Assembly (NCBI GenBank): GCA_948579355.1
Contig: CAPAOV010000013.1
Coordinates: forward strand, 4,741 to 68,740
DNA from: an uncultured Eubacterium sp.
GTDB lineage: Bacteria; Bacillota; Clostridia; Lachnospirales; Lachnospiraceae
Length of the DNA stretch: 64,000 nt
Direction: 5' to 3'
Of the stretch, positions 49,913 to 58,826 are shown piece by piece; the first letter of the stretch is position 1; each line of letters begins with the position of its first letter. The position numbers and the translations under genes are program-made. Below the pieces are notes generated by a model, which saw only the letters and a list, made by a program, of their open reading frames with translations, ran no database searches and was not told the origin of the DNA.

Positions 49913-50914
49913 TTATTCACAGCGATATGCCTTGCGGCATGCCCTTGACGCCAATGGATATATGTGATATCTGCTCTTGCGCAACCATTTTACCGCCGCA
50001 TTTTCCACAGCCTGATAGACTTCCGGAAAATCCTTTTTCAGTTTTTTATCGAGAACTTTTATTTTCTGCTTCCACTGTCCGGCAGGCTCAAAACTTAAAT
50101 AAATCTTGATTTGGCTCACAAGAATGCGGGCCGCGCCCCGCTCTACATAACGCCTTTTTCCCGGAGATAACGATGCGCATTCCTCCCCGTAAAAATCAAG
50201 CAGATGTTCCAACACTTTTTCATGGTGGGAACAATTTTTCTGCATATTTTTAATCTCCATGCTCTGGGTGGCAATCCCCAGCCGATACTCGTATACCGGC
50301 TTTTTCAAAAATGCAGCCGTCTCCACCAAAGGGATAGGATATAACATATATTCCGCATCCACATAAAAACAGTGTTCGTCCAGACGCCGCCCCATCTTTT
50401 TCAGCACTTCTGTCCGAAATGTTGCCGCATGCATATTGATATAAATCTGATTACAAATCTCGTCAAAAGCATAGGAATATCCGTATCTTTTTCCTTCAAA
50501 TCTATGCCGGATAGTATCTATCCATTCACCGCTCTCATCATCAAAGCGGTAATAATCCGTGACAATCAAATCCTCCGTGGCTTCTTCCAGATAGTCGAGC
50601 AATGCTGCGAAGCCCTCGGCCTCCAGCCGGTCGTCCCCGTCCACAGTCTTAAAATATTTTCCCTGCGCTTCTTCAATTCCCCTGTTCACTGTGGAGCCGT
50701 GACCGCCGTTCTCTTTCTCAATCAGACGAAATATTTGCGGATACTTTTTTTCGTACTCCCTTGCAATTTCACTGATTGCCTCGCCGGAACCGTCGTTAAT
50801 AATGAGAACTTCCAACTGTTCTCTCACACTCGGAATCAAAAAGGAATCTAATGTCTCCGGCAAATAGCGCTCCACTTTATATGCCGCTACGGATATCGTC
50901 AATAATTTTTGCAT
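49913..50914 (-). CDS. Glycosyltransferase family 2
   Basis: The 333-residue GT-A enzyme begins TISVAAYKVERYLPETLDSF, then EVLIINDGSG, ENGGHGSTVNRGIEEAQGKYFKTVDGDDRL (the DxD-type metal site). The C-terminal ~100 residues are basic and helical and probably contact the membrane. The sugar and linkage are unknown. It resembles the GT2 at 56600-57616 in length and in the GGHGxxVNxG block. It sits 14 bp upstream of the permease gene and one base after the GT4 stop. Confidence 0.88.
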   Translation of the reverse strand: MQKLLTISVAAYKVERYLPETLDSFLIPSVREQLEVLIINDGSGEAISEIAREYEKKYPQIFRLIEKENGGHGSTVNRGIEEAQGKYFKTVDGDDRLEAEGFAALLDYLEEATEDLIVTDYYRFDDESGEWIDTIRHRFEGKRYGYSYAFDEICNQIYINMHAATFRTEVLKKMGRRLDEHCFYVDAEYMLYPIPLVETAAFLKKPVYEYRLGIATQSMEIKNMQKNCSHHEKVLEHLLDFYGEECASLSPGKRRYVERGAARILVSQIKIYLSFEPAGQWKQKIKVLDKKLKKDFPEVYQAVENAAVKWLRKSRYHIYPLASRACRKAYRCE

Positions 50915-50915
50915 A

Positions 50916-52055
50916 TCAACTCTCTCTTTCCAGCTCTGCGTAAATTTTTCTCATCTTATTGTCTACCTTTTCCATGGAAAATTTCTTCACGCGTTTACGA
51001 TTCCACTGCCCCATATGCGCAGCCTCCTCCGGATGCTTTAACAAATACTGCAACGCACCCGCATATCCCTCTTCAATATCTTCCTCCAGTAAAAAACCGC
51101 CCTTTTTATTTTCAATGAGGTCACGGTTTCCCCGTATATTTAATCCGACTACCGGCAGTCCTGCCTGCATTGCCTCCATAACGGCAACCGGCAGCCCTTC
51201 CTGCAGAGAGGGAAAGGCAAAAACATCTGCCTGACGCAAAACATCCGCCACCGTATCACAGTATCCGGTAAAAATAACCTTTTTCTGCAAATGCATCTCC
51301 TGCACCATTTGATGGAGTTCGCACTCCAACGGACCGGTTCCGCAAATAACATATACCAAAGGCTGACGCCGAAAACGGTCCATCGTCTTAATCATTCTCT
51401 GATGGTTTTTCCGTTCCGTCATCTCACCGACACTGACAACTATTTTCGAATCTTGTGGTATGTTGTATTCTTTGCGTAAATCAAAACTTTCGACAGCAGT
51501 CGGCAGCGGCTTCATACCAATCCCCGGAATATATTCTGTCTTTCCCCGCACATGAAATTTGCTGCCGCGCTGAAAATCTTCTTCATTCATCAACAACAGG
51601 CAGTCCGTATAGCGGGCATAGTACCTTTCTACAAAATAATAGAACCAATGGGCAGGCGGCGCTCCCTTATAAAAATGGAAGCCGTGCGCCGTATAGAGAA
51701 CCGGAATCCTGCGTTTCGTAAGCTTGCGGACTTTTTCCGCCGCCCTCCTTGCAATGACACCCGTCATCGGCATATGGCAGTGTATCAAATCAAACTCCTG
51801 CTGAATCATAAGCTGTTTCAGCATCCGATAGCAACGAAAGACATCTCTCGAAAACGGAGAACGTCCAAACGGTATCGAATGGCATTTTATGCCCGTGTCC
51901 TCCAAGCGACTGTTATCTTTGCCGTAGACGACCACATCGAAATTTGCCGCATAGTGGATTTCATACCCCATCTCCTGCAATATGCGGACATTATTCATCT
52001 CAAACTGTGGAACAAAGCCACTCACTCTTGTCACAATTAACGCTTTCTTACTCAT
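50916..52055 (-). CDS. Glycosyltransferase family 4 (GT-B)
   Basis: The 379-residue protein has a GT-B fold: KALIVTRVSGFVPQFEMNN, DLIHCHMPMTGVIARRAAEK, VLYTAHGFHFYKGAPP, VVSVGEMTERKNHQRMI and the C-terminal EX7E region VFAFPSLQEGLPVAVMEAMQ. It resembles transferases that add the second sugar of a lipid-linked repeat unit. The ATG at 52055 overlaps the end of the sugar transferase gene by eight bases, so the longer frame, which would be antisense-free but without a ribosome site, is rejected. Confidence 0.9.
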   Translation of the reverse strand: MSKKALIVTRVSGFVPQFEMNNVRILQEMGYEIHYAANFDVVVYGKDNSRLEDTGIKCHSIPFGRSPFSRDVFRCYRMLKQLMIQQEFDLIHCHMPMTGVIARRAAEKVRKLTKRRIPVLYTAHGFHFYKGAPPAHWFYYFVERYYARYTDCLLLMNEEDFQRGSKFHVRGKTEYIPGIGMKPLPTAVESFDLRKEYNIPQDSKIVVSVGEMTERKNHQRMIKTMDRFRRQPLVYVICGTGPLECELHQMVQEMHLQKKVIFTGYCDTVADVLRQADVFAFPSLQEGLPVAVMEAMQAGLPVVGLNIRGNRDLIENKKGGFLLEEDIEEGYAGALQYLLKHPEEAAHMGQWNRKRVKKFSMEKVDNKMRKIYAELERES

Positions 52056-53484
52056 CCTTAGTCTTTCCCTCCGACACTTGCTTATTAACGATGCGCTCCA
52101 CATCTTCATTTCCCGTACCGATGTCGCGCAGACCTGTTGTCTGATTTTCCTCAATTCCCTCTGTGGCATCTTTTTTCAACATCGTTTTCACCGTCATCAA
52201 GATTAGTTTTACATCCATCCACAGAGAATAATTTTCTATATAAAATAAATCTAACTTTAGTTTGTCATAAGGAACCGTATTATATTTACCATAAATCTGA
52301 GCAAAGCCTGTCACACCTGCTTTCACCCGCGTGCGAAATTCAAATTCCGGCATTTCTTCCTCGTATTGGGCAATAATCTCCGGACGCTCCGGTCTCGGCC
52401 CAACGAGGGACATCTCCCCTTTCAACACGTTTATAAGCTGGGGTAATTCATCCAGTCTCGTTGCCCGTATTACCTTTCCAACCGGTGTAATACGGTCATC
52501 GTTCTCTTTTGCCAGCACCGCTTCTCCATCGCTCTCCGCATCCACTACCATACTGCGGAATTTCAAAATCGAAAATTCCCTGTTATCTTTTGTACACCGT
52601 ATCTGTCGGTATAGCACGGGCCCGCCGTCGCCGATTTTTATCGCCAGCGCCGTCAAAAGCATGAATGGCGCTGCTATGACAAATAGCGGAAGCGAAATCA
52701 CTAAATCCAGACACCGCTTCCAGATTCTCTGGTCGAAACTGAGAGAATATCCTTTTGACAGCAAGAAAGGCGTGTCGAAGACATGAATTTTATCTCCGCC
52801 CATTAAAATTATATCGGAAATTTTCGGCATCACATAGGCTCGTATTCCCTTTCCATAACAATATTTCAGCAGTTCGTTTCTCTTCTCCGCCGCGATATCT
52901 CCAATCAGTACCGCCTGATACGATTTCATCTCTTCCGTAATTTTTTCCCAATCCGCATTGGCATGAATCGCTCCGTAAATCGCATACTTATCCCGCCGCG
53001 TCTCTACCTTATTCACCAACTCGACAGCCGGACGGTCGCCATATATGAGCAAAATCTTCCACGGCTGAAAAATGCGGTTATAAAATATCGTTGCAAAAAC
53101 CGTCCACACAGTAGCAATGCCGCAATCTATCAACTGCATAAGAAACATATATCCCGGATTGACCATACCAAACGCCAGCAGGCAGATTACGATATACATA
53201 ACCAGATTGGCAAAAAAAGTCGCTAGAAACTGTGATAACACAACTTCCATACGACGGAGCTGCCCAATCCGCAGGGCGCCATACATGGCAGAAAAGAAAT
53301 ATACCAAAATACCATAAAAGGCAACCATCGCCCAGTTTCCCCGTCGATAAAAGCGGAACGTATACATCGTATTCCAATAAATACGATACCAGAAAAAAGC
53401 GAAAACAATTGCCATCAATACAACACTAACGAGAGAAAATACAAAAAGTATTGTCTTTTTATACGGGTCATAATTTTTACTCAT
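52048..53484 (-). CDS. Undecaprenyl-phosphate sugar-1-phosphate transferase (WbaP/EpsE-like)
   Basis: The enzyme starts polymer synthesis by moving a sugar phosphate onto the lipid carrier. The 478 residues have four N-terminal membrane helices (ILFVFSLVSVVLMAIVFAFF and onward), a Rossmann-like middle domain, one re-entrant helix (CLDLVISLPLFVIAAPFMLL) and the catalytic block: GGPVLYRQIRC, SILKFRSMVVDA, RITPVGKVIRATRLDELPQL, EMSLVGPRPERPE, VKAGVTGFAQIYGKYNT. The start is ATG 53484, with GAGGAAGG about ten bases upstream. It is first in the operon, with a promoter at 53540-53569. Confidence 0.94.
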   Translation of the reverse strand: MSKNYDPYKKTILFVFSLVSVVLMAIVFAFFWYRIYWNTMYTFRFYRRGNWAMVAFYGILVYFFSAMYGALRIGQLRRMEVVLSQFLATFFANLVMYIVICLLAFGMVNPGYMFLMQLIDCGIATVWTVFATIFYNRIFQPWKILLIYGDRPAVELVNKVETRRDKYAIYGAIHANADWEKITEEMKSYQAVLIGDIAAEKRNELLKYCYGKGIRAYVMPKISDIILMGGDKIHVFDTPFLLSKGYSLSFDQRIWKRCLDLVISLPLFVIAAPFMLLTALAIKIGDGGPVLYRQIRCTKDNREFSILKFRSMVVDAESDGEAVLAKENDDRITPVGKVIRATRLDELPQLINVLKGEMSLVGPRPERPEIIAQYEEEMPEFEFRTRVKAGVTGFAQIYGKYNTVPYDKLKLDLFYIENYSLWMDVKLILMTVKTMLKKDATEGIEENQTTGLRDIGTGNEDVERIVNKQVSEGKTKDE

Positions 53485-53539
53485 CACGAACGGACCTTCC
53501 TCATACCTTTCCTAAATATTCTCATGTATAGATACTGTA

Positions 53540-53569
53540 ATAGTAACATACCCTTATTCTTATTGTCAA
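53540..53569 (-). promoter_or_regulatory. Promoter of the glycopolymer operon
   Basis: On the minus strand TTGACA (53564-53569) and TACTAT (53540-53545) are 18 bp apart, 55 bp upstream of the sugar transferase gene. The -35 box is perfect. No operator-like repeat is seen. Confidence 0.5.
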
Positions 53570-53604
53570 CGATACTGCCCCTTTCGTTTCTTCCCCATAT
53601 CTGC

Positions 53605-53650
53605 TATAATAATCAGTATGAAAAATCTCGCAGATACGCTGCTTTTTCAT
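53605..53650 (+). promoter_or_regulatory. -10 box and 5' hairpin of the nicotinate phosphoribosyltransferase transcript
   Basis: A perfect TATAAT (53605-53610) has only a weak -35 (TTTCGT, 17 bp upstream). About eight bases later starts ATGAAAAA/TTTTTCAT (53618-53625 with 53643-53650), enclosing GCAG-atacg-CTGC. The hairpin would be at the very 5' end of the mRNA, where it could protect it or act as a regulatory stem. No known riboswitch is recognised. Confidence 0.4.
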
Positions 53651-53715
53651 ATGTCGCGTAAATGCTCCGAAATGGGAATTTATAAACAGGGGTTATGTTA
53701 AGGAGGCGCAAAAGA

Positions 53716-55161
53716 ATGGATACAAGAAATTTTACTCTTTTAACGGATTTTTATGAACTAACGATGATGCAGGGCTATTTTCGAAACAATGTGACGGAAC
53801 GCGTTGTTTTTGACCTTTTTTACCGGCAAAATCCGGACGATGGCGGCTATGCCGTATGTGCCGGTCTCGCAAATGTCATTGACTACATTAAAAGCCTTCA
53901 TTTTGACTACGACGACATTGATTATCTGCGCGGACTGAATACGTTTGACGAAGACTTTCTGGATTATCTGGCTAGTTTTCATTTTACTGGCGACGTATAC
54001 GCGATTCCGGAGGGCACTGTTATTTTCCCGCGTGAGCCGTTGATAAAAGTCGTCGGCCCTATCATGGAAGCCCAATTAGTAGAAACCGCCCTCCTCAACC
54101 TTGTCAATCACCAGAGCCTCATTGCCACGAAAGCGGCGCGCGTATGCTACGCAGCCAGAGGCGGCGGCGTCATGGAATTTGGCCTGCGTCGCGCGCAGGG
54201 ACCGGATGCAGGAACTTTTGGCGCCCGCGCCGCTATCATCGGCGGCTGTATCGGAACAAGTAATGTCATCTGTGCCAAAGAGTACGGCGTTCCGGCTCTC
54301 GGCACGCATGCCCACAGTTGGATTATGAGCTTCGGAGACGAGCTCACGGCATTCCGCAGATACGCAGAACTTTACCCGAACAACACGACGCTGCTCGTCG
54401 ACACTTACGATACCCTGCGCTCCGGCGTACCGCACGCCATTCAGGTTTTTAAAGAGCTTCACGACAGCGGCCGCATGCCGGAAAAATACGGCATTCGCTT
54501 GGATAGCGGCGACTTGGCATATCTGTCTAAAAAGGCCCGAAAAATGTTAGACGACGCCGGTTTCCCACAGGCGGAGATATGCGCTTCCAGCGATTTGGAT
54601 GAGTACTTAATCGACTCTCTCCTCTCACAGGGGGCATGTATCGATTCATGGGGCGTTGGCACCAACCTTATTACTTCAAAGAATACGCCCGCCTTTGGCG
54701 GCGTGTATAAACTTGCCGCCGTCGAACAGGACAATACGCTTATCCCTAAAATTAAACTTTCCGAAAATCCCGCCAAAATTACCAACCCCGGAAATAAAAC
54801 TGTCTATCGTATTTATGACAAAGAGACAGGAAAAATCCGTGCCGATTACATCACTTTGGCAGAGGAAACCTTTGACGAGACCGAAGACTTGCTTCTCTTT
54901 GATTCCAATGCCACATGGAAAAAAACTCTGCTAAAAGGCGGCACATACGAAATGAAAGAGATTCTTGTTCCCGTCTTCCAAAACGGACAATGTGTCTATG
55001 AAAGCCCGACTGTCATGGAGATTCAGGCCTATTGCAAGGCGCAGCTCGATACGATGTGGGAAGAATCCCGACGTCTGGTAAACCCGCAGGAAGTGTATGT
55101 CGATTTGTCCGATAAATTGTATGAGATGAAGAAAACACTGTTGAATGAGACAAGACAATAA
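53716..55161 (+). CDS. pncB: Nicotinate phosphoribosyltransferase
   Basis: The enzyme makes nicotinate mononucleotide from nicotinate and PRPP in the NAD salvage route. The 481 residues include NFTLLTDFYELTMMQGYF, FGLRRAQGPDAGTFGARAA, GTSNVICAKEYGVPALGTHA, HSWIMSFGDELTAFRRYAE, RLDSGDLAYLSKKARKML and SWGVGTNLITSKNTPAFGGV, all typical. GGAGG lies nine bases before the ATG at 53716. It is a single gene in opposite orientation to the glycopolymer operon. Confidence 0.96.
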   Translation: MDTRNFTLLTDFYELTMMQGYFRNNVTERVVFDLFYRQNPDDGGYAVCAGLANVIDYIKSLHFDYDDIDYLRGLNTFDEDFLDYLASFHFTGDVYAIPEGTVIFPREPLIKVVGPIMEAQLVETALLNLVNHQSLIATKAARVCYAARGGGVMEFGLRRAQGPDAGTFGARAAIIGGCIGTSNVICAKEYGVPALGTHAHSWIMSFGDELTAFRRYAELYPNNTTLLVDTYDTLRSGVPHAIQVFKELHDSGRMPEKYGIRLDSGDLAYLSKKARKMLDDAGFPQAEICASSDLDEYLIDSLLSQGACIDSWGVGTNLITSKNTPAFGGVYKLAAVEQDNTLIPKIKLSENPAKITNPGNKTVYRIYDKETGKIRADYITLAEETFDETEDLLLFDSNATWKKTLLKGGTYEMKEILVPVFQNGQCVYESPTVMEIQAYCKAQLDTMWEESRRLVNPQEVYVDLSDKLYEMKKTLLNETRQ

Positions 55162-55648
55162 CCTGAAGGGACCGCATATCGTATATGTGAATGATAAATA
55201 TAGGAGCAATAATGAAATCGAAACTGTTTTAAAAAAAGATTGAAAAAATAGCTACTGTACCCACATCAAAGAAAAAACTGTGGTATCGTTATCGTGTAAA
55301 AACCAGTACAATGTGTATAAGAGCAGAAAAAAAAGCAAGAAGGAGAATTTGCGGATGGAAAATGATGAATCGGTTGTCGCAAAAGCTTTCGAGTGTCAAC
55401 TACGAAAAGCCTTCGAGGGTAAATGAAATTACAAGGATAAAATTTCTTTTCTGCCATATGATACAAAAATCGTTACATAAAAATGACCCCGAATATCTTG
55501 ACGAAAAGTATTGGTCTGAGCGGGGCTGGCTTGGAAAAAACAGACCGTGGAGAACTCAGAAAATATAATCTCTCTTTTTTGTGCAGAGATTGAGAGGAAA
55601 AAAACGGAATCGTAATATATACTAAAAGCTGTTAGGAGAATTTTTGTT
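55162..55648 (+). other. Gap of 487 bp with degraded coding traces
   Basis: No intact gene is recognised. A ribosome-site-like AGGAG precedes an ATG at 55212 whose frame stops after six codons and then stays open to 55568, ending NDPEYLDEKYWSERGWLGKN. In another frame a well-placed ATG (about 55356) gives only 22 codons (MENDESVVAKAFECQLRKAF). This looks like a decayed gene with a stop and a frameshift, but no family is recognised. Near the end, AATCTCT and AGAGATT can form a hairpin before the AraC-type gene. Confidence 0.35.
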
Positions 55649-56518
55649 ATGGAATGGATTGAAAGATTAAATGATGCAATCAGTTATATTGAGGAACATT
55701 TGACAGATGACATGGATTATGAACAGCTTGGGCAGATTGCCTGTTGTTCTTCTTATCATTTCCAGAGAATGTTTACCTATATGGCAGGGATTTCTTTATC
55801 TGAATATATCCGCAGGAGAAAAATGTCACTTGCCGCTGTAGACTTACAGGGTAAAAGCATGAAAATCATTGATGTGGCAGGAAAATATGGATATAATTCC
55901 CCTACTGCATTTAACAGAGCATTTCAGTCTGTTCACGGAGTCGCCCCATCTGCCGTTAAAAACGAGGGTGTATCCGTAAAATCCTTTCCACCTATCTTAT
56001 TTAAAATTACAGTTAAAGGAGTGGAAGAAATGAATTATCGAATTGAAACAAAAGATGCATTCCGTATTGTAGGCGTATCGGTACCGCTTCATAAGGACAT
56101 TGAAAAAAATTTTACGGTCATACCTCCAAAGTGGCAGGAAATTTCTATGAACGGAACATTACAGAGATTAATCAGTATGATGGATACGCCGCCTATGGGA
56201 GTGCTTGGCGTCAGCACCTGTAATGATACGGAACCGTGGAAGTATTATATTGCGGTATCAACTTCACAAGAAAAGAATGAACTTGAAGAATATATCGTGC
56301 CGGCAGCTACATGGGCAATATTTTCTGGAGAGGGTACAAATCAGTCTATTCAGGAATTAGAACGACGTATCGTAACAGAATGGCTGCCGACATCGGGATA
56401 TGAATATGGCAATGCTCCTGATGTCGAGGTTTACTTAAATCCAGACCCACAAAATGCACAATACGAAGTATGGATACCTGTAGTAAAAAAAATAGCTATG
56501 GATACTAAGACAGAATAG
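55649..56518 (+). CDS. AraC family regulator with GyrI-like effector-binding domain
   Basis: The 289-residue protein has two AraC helix-turn-helix units at the N-terminus (LGQIACCSSYHFQRMFTYMAGISLSEYIRRRKMS, and IDVAGKYGYNSPTAFNRAFQSVHGVAPSAVK, to about residue 105). A GyrI-like small-molecule domain follows (about 125-289: YRIETKDAFRIVGVSVPL, WAIFSGEGTNQSIQELERR, YEVWIPV). This is the Rob/SoxS-like drug-sensor layout (as in BltR-type effector domains). A target transporter is not adjacent. GGAG precedes the ATG. A hairpin with a downstream T-run at 56537-56578 ends the transcript. Confidence 0.9.
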   Translation: MEWIERLNDAISYIEEHLTDDMDYEQLGQIACCSSYHFQRMFTYMAGISLSEYIRRRKMSLAAVDLQGKSMKIIDVAGKYGYNSPTAFNRAFQSVHGVAPSAVKNEGVSVKSFPPILFKITVKGVEEMNYRIETKDAFRIVGVSVPLHKDIEKNFTVIPPKWQEISMNGTLQRLISMMDTPPMGVLGVSTCNDTEPWKYYIAVSTSQEKNELEEYIVPAATWAIFSGEGTNQSIQELERRIVTEWLPTSGYEYGNAPDVEVYLNPDPQNAQYEVWIPVVKKIAMDTKTE

Positions 56519-56536
56519 ATATACTACCCTATTTGT

Positions 56537-56578
56537 GGCAGGAGAAAATTTGTACTCCTGCCCATACATATCTTTTTT
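56537..56578 (+). terminator. Rho-independent terminator-like hairpin after the AraC-type gene
   Basis: GGCAGGAG and CTCCTGCC (56537-56544, 56555-56562) make a perfect 8-bp GC-rich stem 19 bp after the stop codon. A TCTTTTTT run follows about ten bases later, further away than is ideal. It could serve the convergent GT2 gene less well. Confidence 0.5.
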
Positions 56579-56599
56579 ATCCCTATCTGGTTTAACCCA

Positions 56600-57616
56600 T
56601 TAATTAAAACCATATATTTTCTGTGACAGGGAATATCCCCATACGACGATTTTTCTTCCGGCCTTACCGCGGAACTGCATCGGCTTACTCAGCGCCATCT
56701 TATTCACCATACGATACATCGCTTTATTTTGTGCTTTCAGGTAGGCCCACAAGTCCTCCCGTTTGGCAAGGCTCTCCTCTGAACCCTCTTTTATAAGAAA
56801 GACGGAGCTGACGGTCATCATCATTGTCAGGTATTTCACCATATAGTCGCGGAGTTTTTTATTTTTTATCTTTGTCAAATCATGGGCGTCAATCATCAGT
56901 TTCGTCACTTTCAACTGCTGGTCAATCCGGCCCATCATTACCTTTTCATTGACGGACTGGTCATCCCTGCCGATAAAGTAGCGGTACAAATCTACATTCA
57001 TGTAATACATCGTTTTGACAGACGGCAGTGGATTGTAGACAAATATATTATCCACATAGAACGTGTGCTTTGGCAGCTCCAGCCCACAATCACGAAGTAT
57101 TTTTGTGCGATAGATAACCGAATGCATTAAAATATTTTGACTAATTTTAAAACGCTTCACGTCGTTCCATGTAAAAACTTTCTCTTCTGGAAATACACCA
57201 TCATAACGAATTGCTTTATGCTTGCGAAGACTTGGCTTCTCATAGACATAATTGGCAATAAACATATCGACGCCCCGTCCGTCTTCCACAAAGTGGCGGA
57301 GAACATCTAATACTTTCAAAAAGGCGGCGCGGTCAAACCAGTCGTCACTATCTAATACTTTATAGTATATACCGCTCGCCCTTTCCAAGCCAGTATTCAC
57401 AGCACATCCGTGACCTCCGTTTTTCTGATGAATGACTTTTACAATAGTCGGATGCTGCTCCTGCAGACGGTCGGCGATTTTTGCAGTATCATCCGTAGAG
57501 CCGTCGTCGACGAGCAAAATTTCCACGTCTTCTCCCCCTACAAGAACCGTCTCTACTGCATGCTCCATATAATCCTGAGAGTTATAACAAGGTATCGCCA
57601 CTGTCAAAAGTTTCAT
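56600..57616 (-). CDS. Glycosyltransferase family 2
   Basis: The 338-residue GT-A enzyme begins LTVAIPCYNSQDYMEHAVETVL, then EILLVDDGSTDDTAKIAD, NGGHGCAVNTGLERASGIYYKVLDSDDWFDRA (metal site). It is similar in plan to the GT2 at 49913-50914, and its C-terminal third is basic. It lies 17 bp downstream of glf, so it probably uses UDP-galactofuranose or works on the same polymer. The substrate is not readable. The ribosome site is purine-rich (GAAGGGAAAGAAC). Confidence 0.88.
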   Translation of the reverse strand: MKLLTVAIPCYNSQDYMEHAVETVLVGGEDVEILLVDDGSTDDTAKIADRLQEQHPTIVKVIHQKNGGHGCAVNTGLERASGIYYKVLDSDDWFDRAAFLKVLDVLRHFVEDGRGVDMFIANYVYEKPSLRKHKAIRYDGVFPEEKVFTWNDVKRFKISQNILMHSVIYRTKILRDCGLELPKHTFYVDNIFVYNPLPSVKTMYYMNVDLYRYFIGRDDQSVNEKVMMGRIDQQLKVTKLMIDAHDLTKIKNKKLRDYMVKYLTMMMTVSSVFLIKEGSEESLAKREDLWAYLKAQNKAMYRMVNKMALSKPMQFRGKAGRKIVVWGYSLSQKIYGFN

Positions 57617-57633
57617 GTTCTTTCCCTTCTTTC

Positions 57634-58782
57634 TTAGATTTCCTCCGCCATCGTGAGCGCCCTATCCACGATAGCATCTATATTATAATATTTATATTCA
57701 GCCAGACGACCCAATAAATAGAAATTGGGAATGCTGTCTACAAGCTCTTTGTATTTGTGAAACAGCGCGTCGTTTTCTGCGTTATTGATGGCATAGTAAG
57801 GAATCTCTTCCTCGCCGCCGTTATATGACACCGGATATTCTTTGACAATCGTTGTGTCCGGCGCCTCCAATTGTCCGGTCAGATATTTAAATTCCGTAAT
57901 ACGGGTAAAGTCCTCCGATACGGTATAGTTAATAACGCCATGGCTTTGATAAAATTCCTTATCGTAGTGCTCAAAATCAAATTGCAGCGAGCGGTACGGC
58001 AGCCTGCCATACCGGCAGTCAAATAACTCATCAAGTGCCCCGGTAAAGATAATATTACCGCCAAATGGCTGCCCCTCAAAGAGAACCGGCGTATCTGCCT
58101 CCGGCTCAATCGTCAGAACAGATTTTGCCTCGCAATTTAAGCGGACGTCGATTCCCGCATAATCCAGCATTTTTTCAAATACGGGTGTAAAACCATGCAA
58201 CGGCAGTCCCTGATATTTATCCTGAAAATAGCGGTTATCCCGTGACAACAATACCGGAACACGTCCGGAGACTGCCGGGTCTATCTCCTTTGGAGATTTC
58301 CCCCACTGTTTCATCGTATAGCGCAAAAATACGTTCTCATATACATATTGTGCGATTTCCTGCAATTCCTCGTTGTCATGGTTCATTAATTCCAGAATCG
58401 GTACTCTGGCGCCCTCCCCGAAATTGTCAATTAACAGTTTTTCCAAATGGGGCGCCCGCTCGCCATAAACCATTTCAAGCGTATTGAGATTGAATGGAAT
58501 CGGTAGTTCCCTGCCATATACATTACCCACAACTTCATGTTGATATTCATACCACTGTGTAAATCGTGATAAATATTCATATACGCGGTCAATATTCGTA
58601 TGAAAAATATGAGGGCCGTACTGATGAATCAGGATTCCAAACTCATCCTTTTTGTCATAACAGTTCCCGCCCAAATGGTCTCTCGAATCAATTACCAGCA
58701 CTTTCTGCTGCTTTTTTTCTGCAAGCTCTCTGGCAACGACTGCTCCGGCAAAACCGCTGCCGATTACTATACTATCATACAT
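57634..58782 (-). CDS. glf: UDP-galactopyranose mutase
   Basis: Glf converts UDP-galactopyranose to UDP-galactofuranose with reduced FAD. The 382 residues include SIVIGSGFAGAVVARELAE (FAD), DHLGGNCYDKKDEFG, QYGPHIFHTNIDRVYEYL, FTQWYEYQHEVVGNV, LRYTMKQWGKSPKEI and the C-terminal LLGRLAEYKYYNIDAIVDRAL. GGAGG lies six bases before the ATG at 58782. It precedes a GT2 gene by 17 bp. With the GlfT2-like enzyme it shows that the surface polymer carries galactofuranose. Confidence 0.96.
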   Translation of the reverse strand: MYDSIVIGSGFAGAVVARELAEKKQQKVLVIDSRDHLGGNCYDKKDEFGILIHQYGPHIFHTNIDRVYEYLSRFTQWYEYQHEVVGNVYGRELPIPFNLNTLEMVYGERAPHLEKLLIDNFGEGARVPILELMNHDNEELQEIAQYVYENVFLRYTMKQWGKSPKEIDPAVSGRVPVLLSRDNRYFQDKYQGLPLHGFTPVFEKMLDYAGIDVRLNCEAKSVLTIEPEADTPVLFEGQPFGGNIIFTGALDELFDCRYGRLPYRSLQFDFEHYDKEFYQSHGVINYTVSEDFTRITEFKYLTGQLEAPDTTIVKEYPVSYNGGEEEIPYYAINNAENDALFHKYKELVDSIPNFYLLGRLAEYKYYNIDAIVDRALTMAEEI

Positions 58783-58826
58783 AGACATCCTCCAATTTTA
58801 TAAACATTATCCTTATTTTACCAAAT

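Noticed and set aside
55311..55568. 85-codon frame as an intact gene
   Set aside because: Its ATG has no ribosome site, and the frame continues upstream to a stop after a better start; listed as a decayed gene instead.
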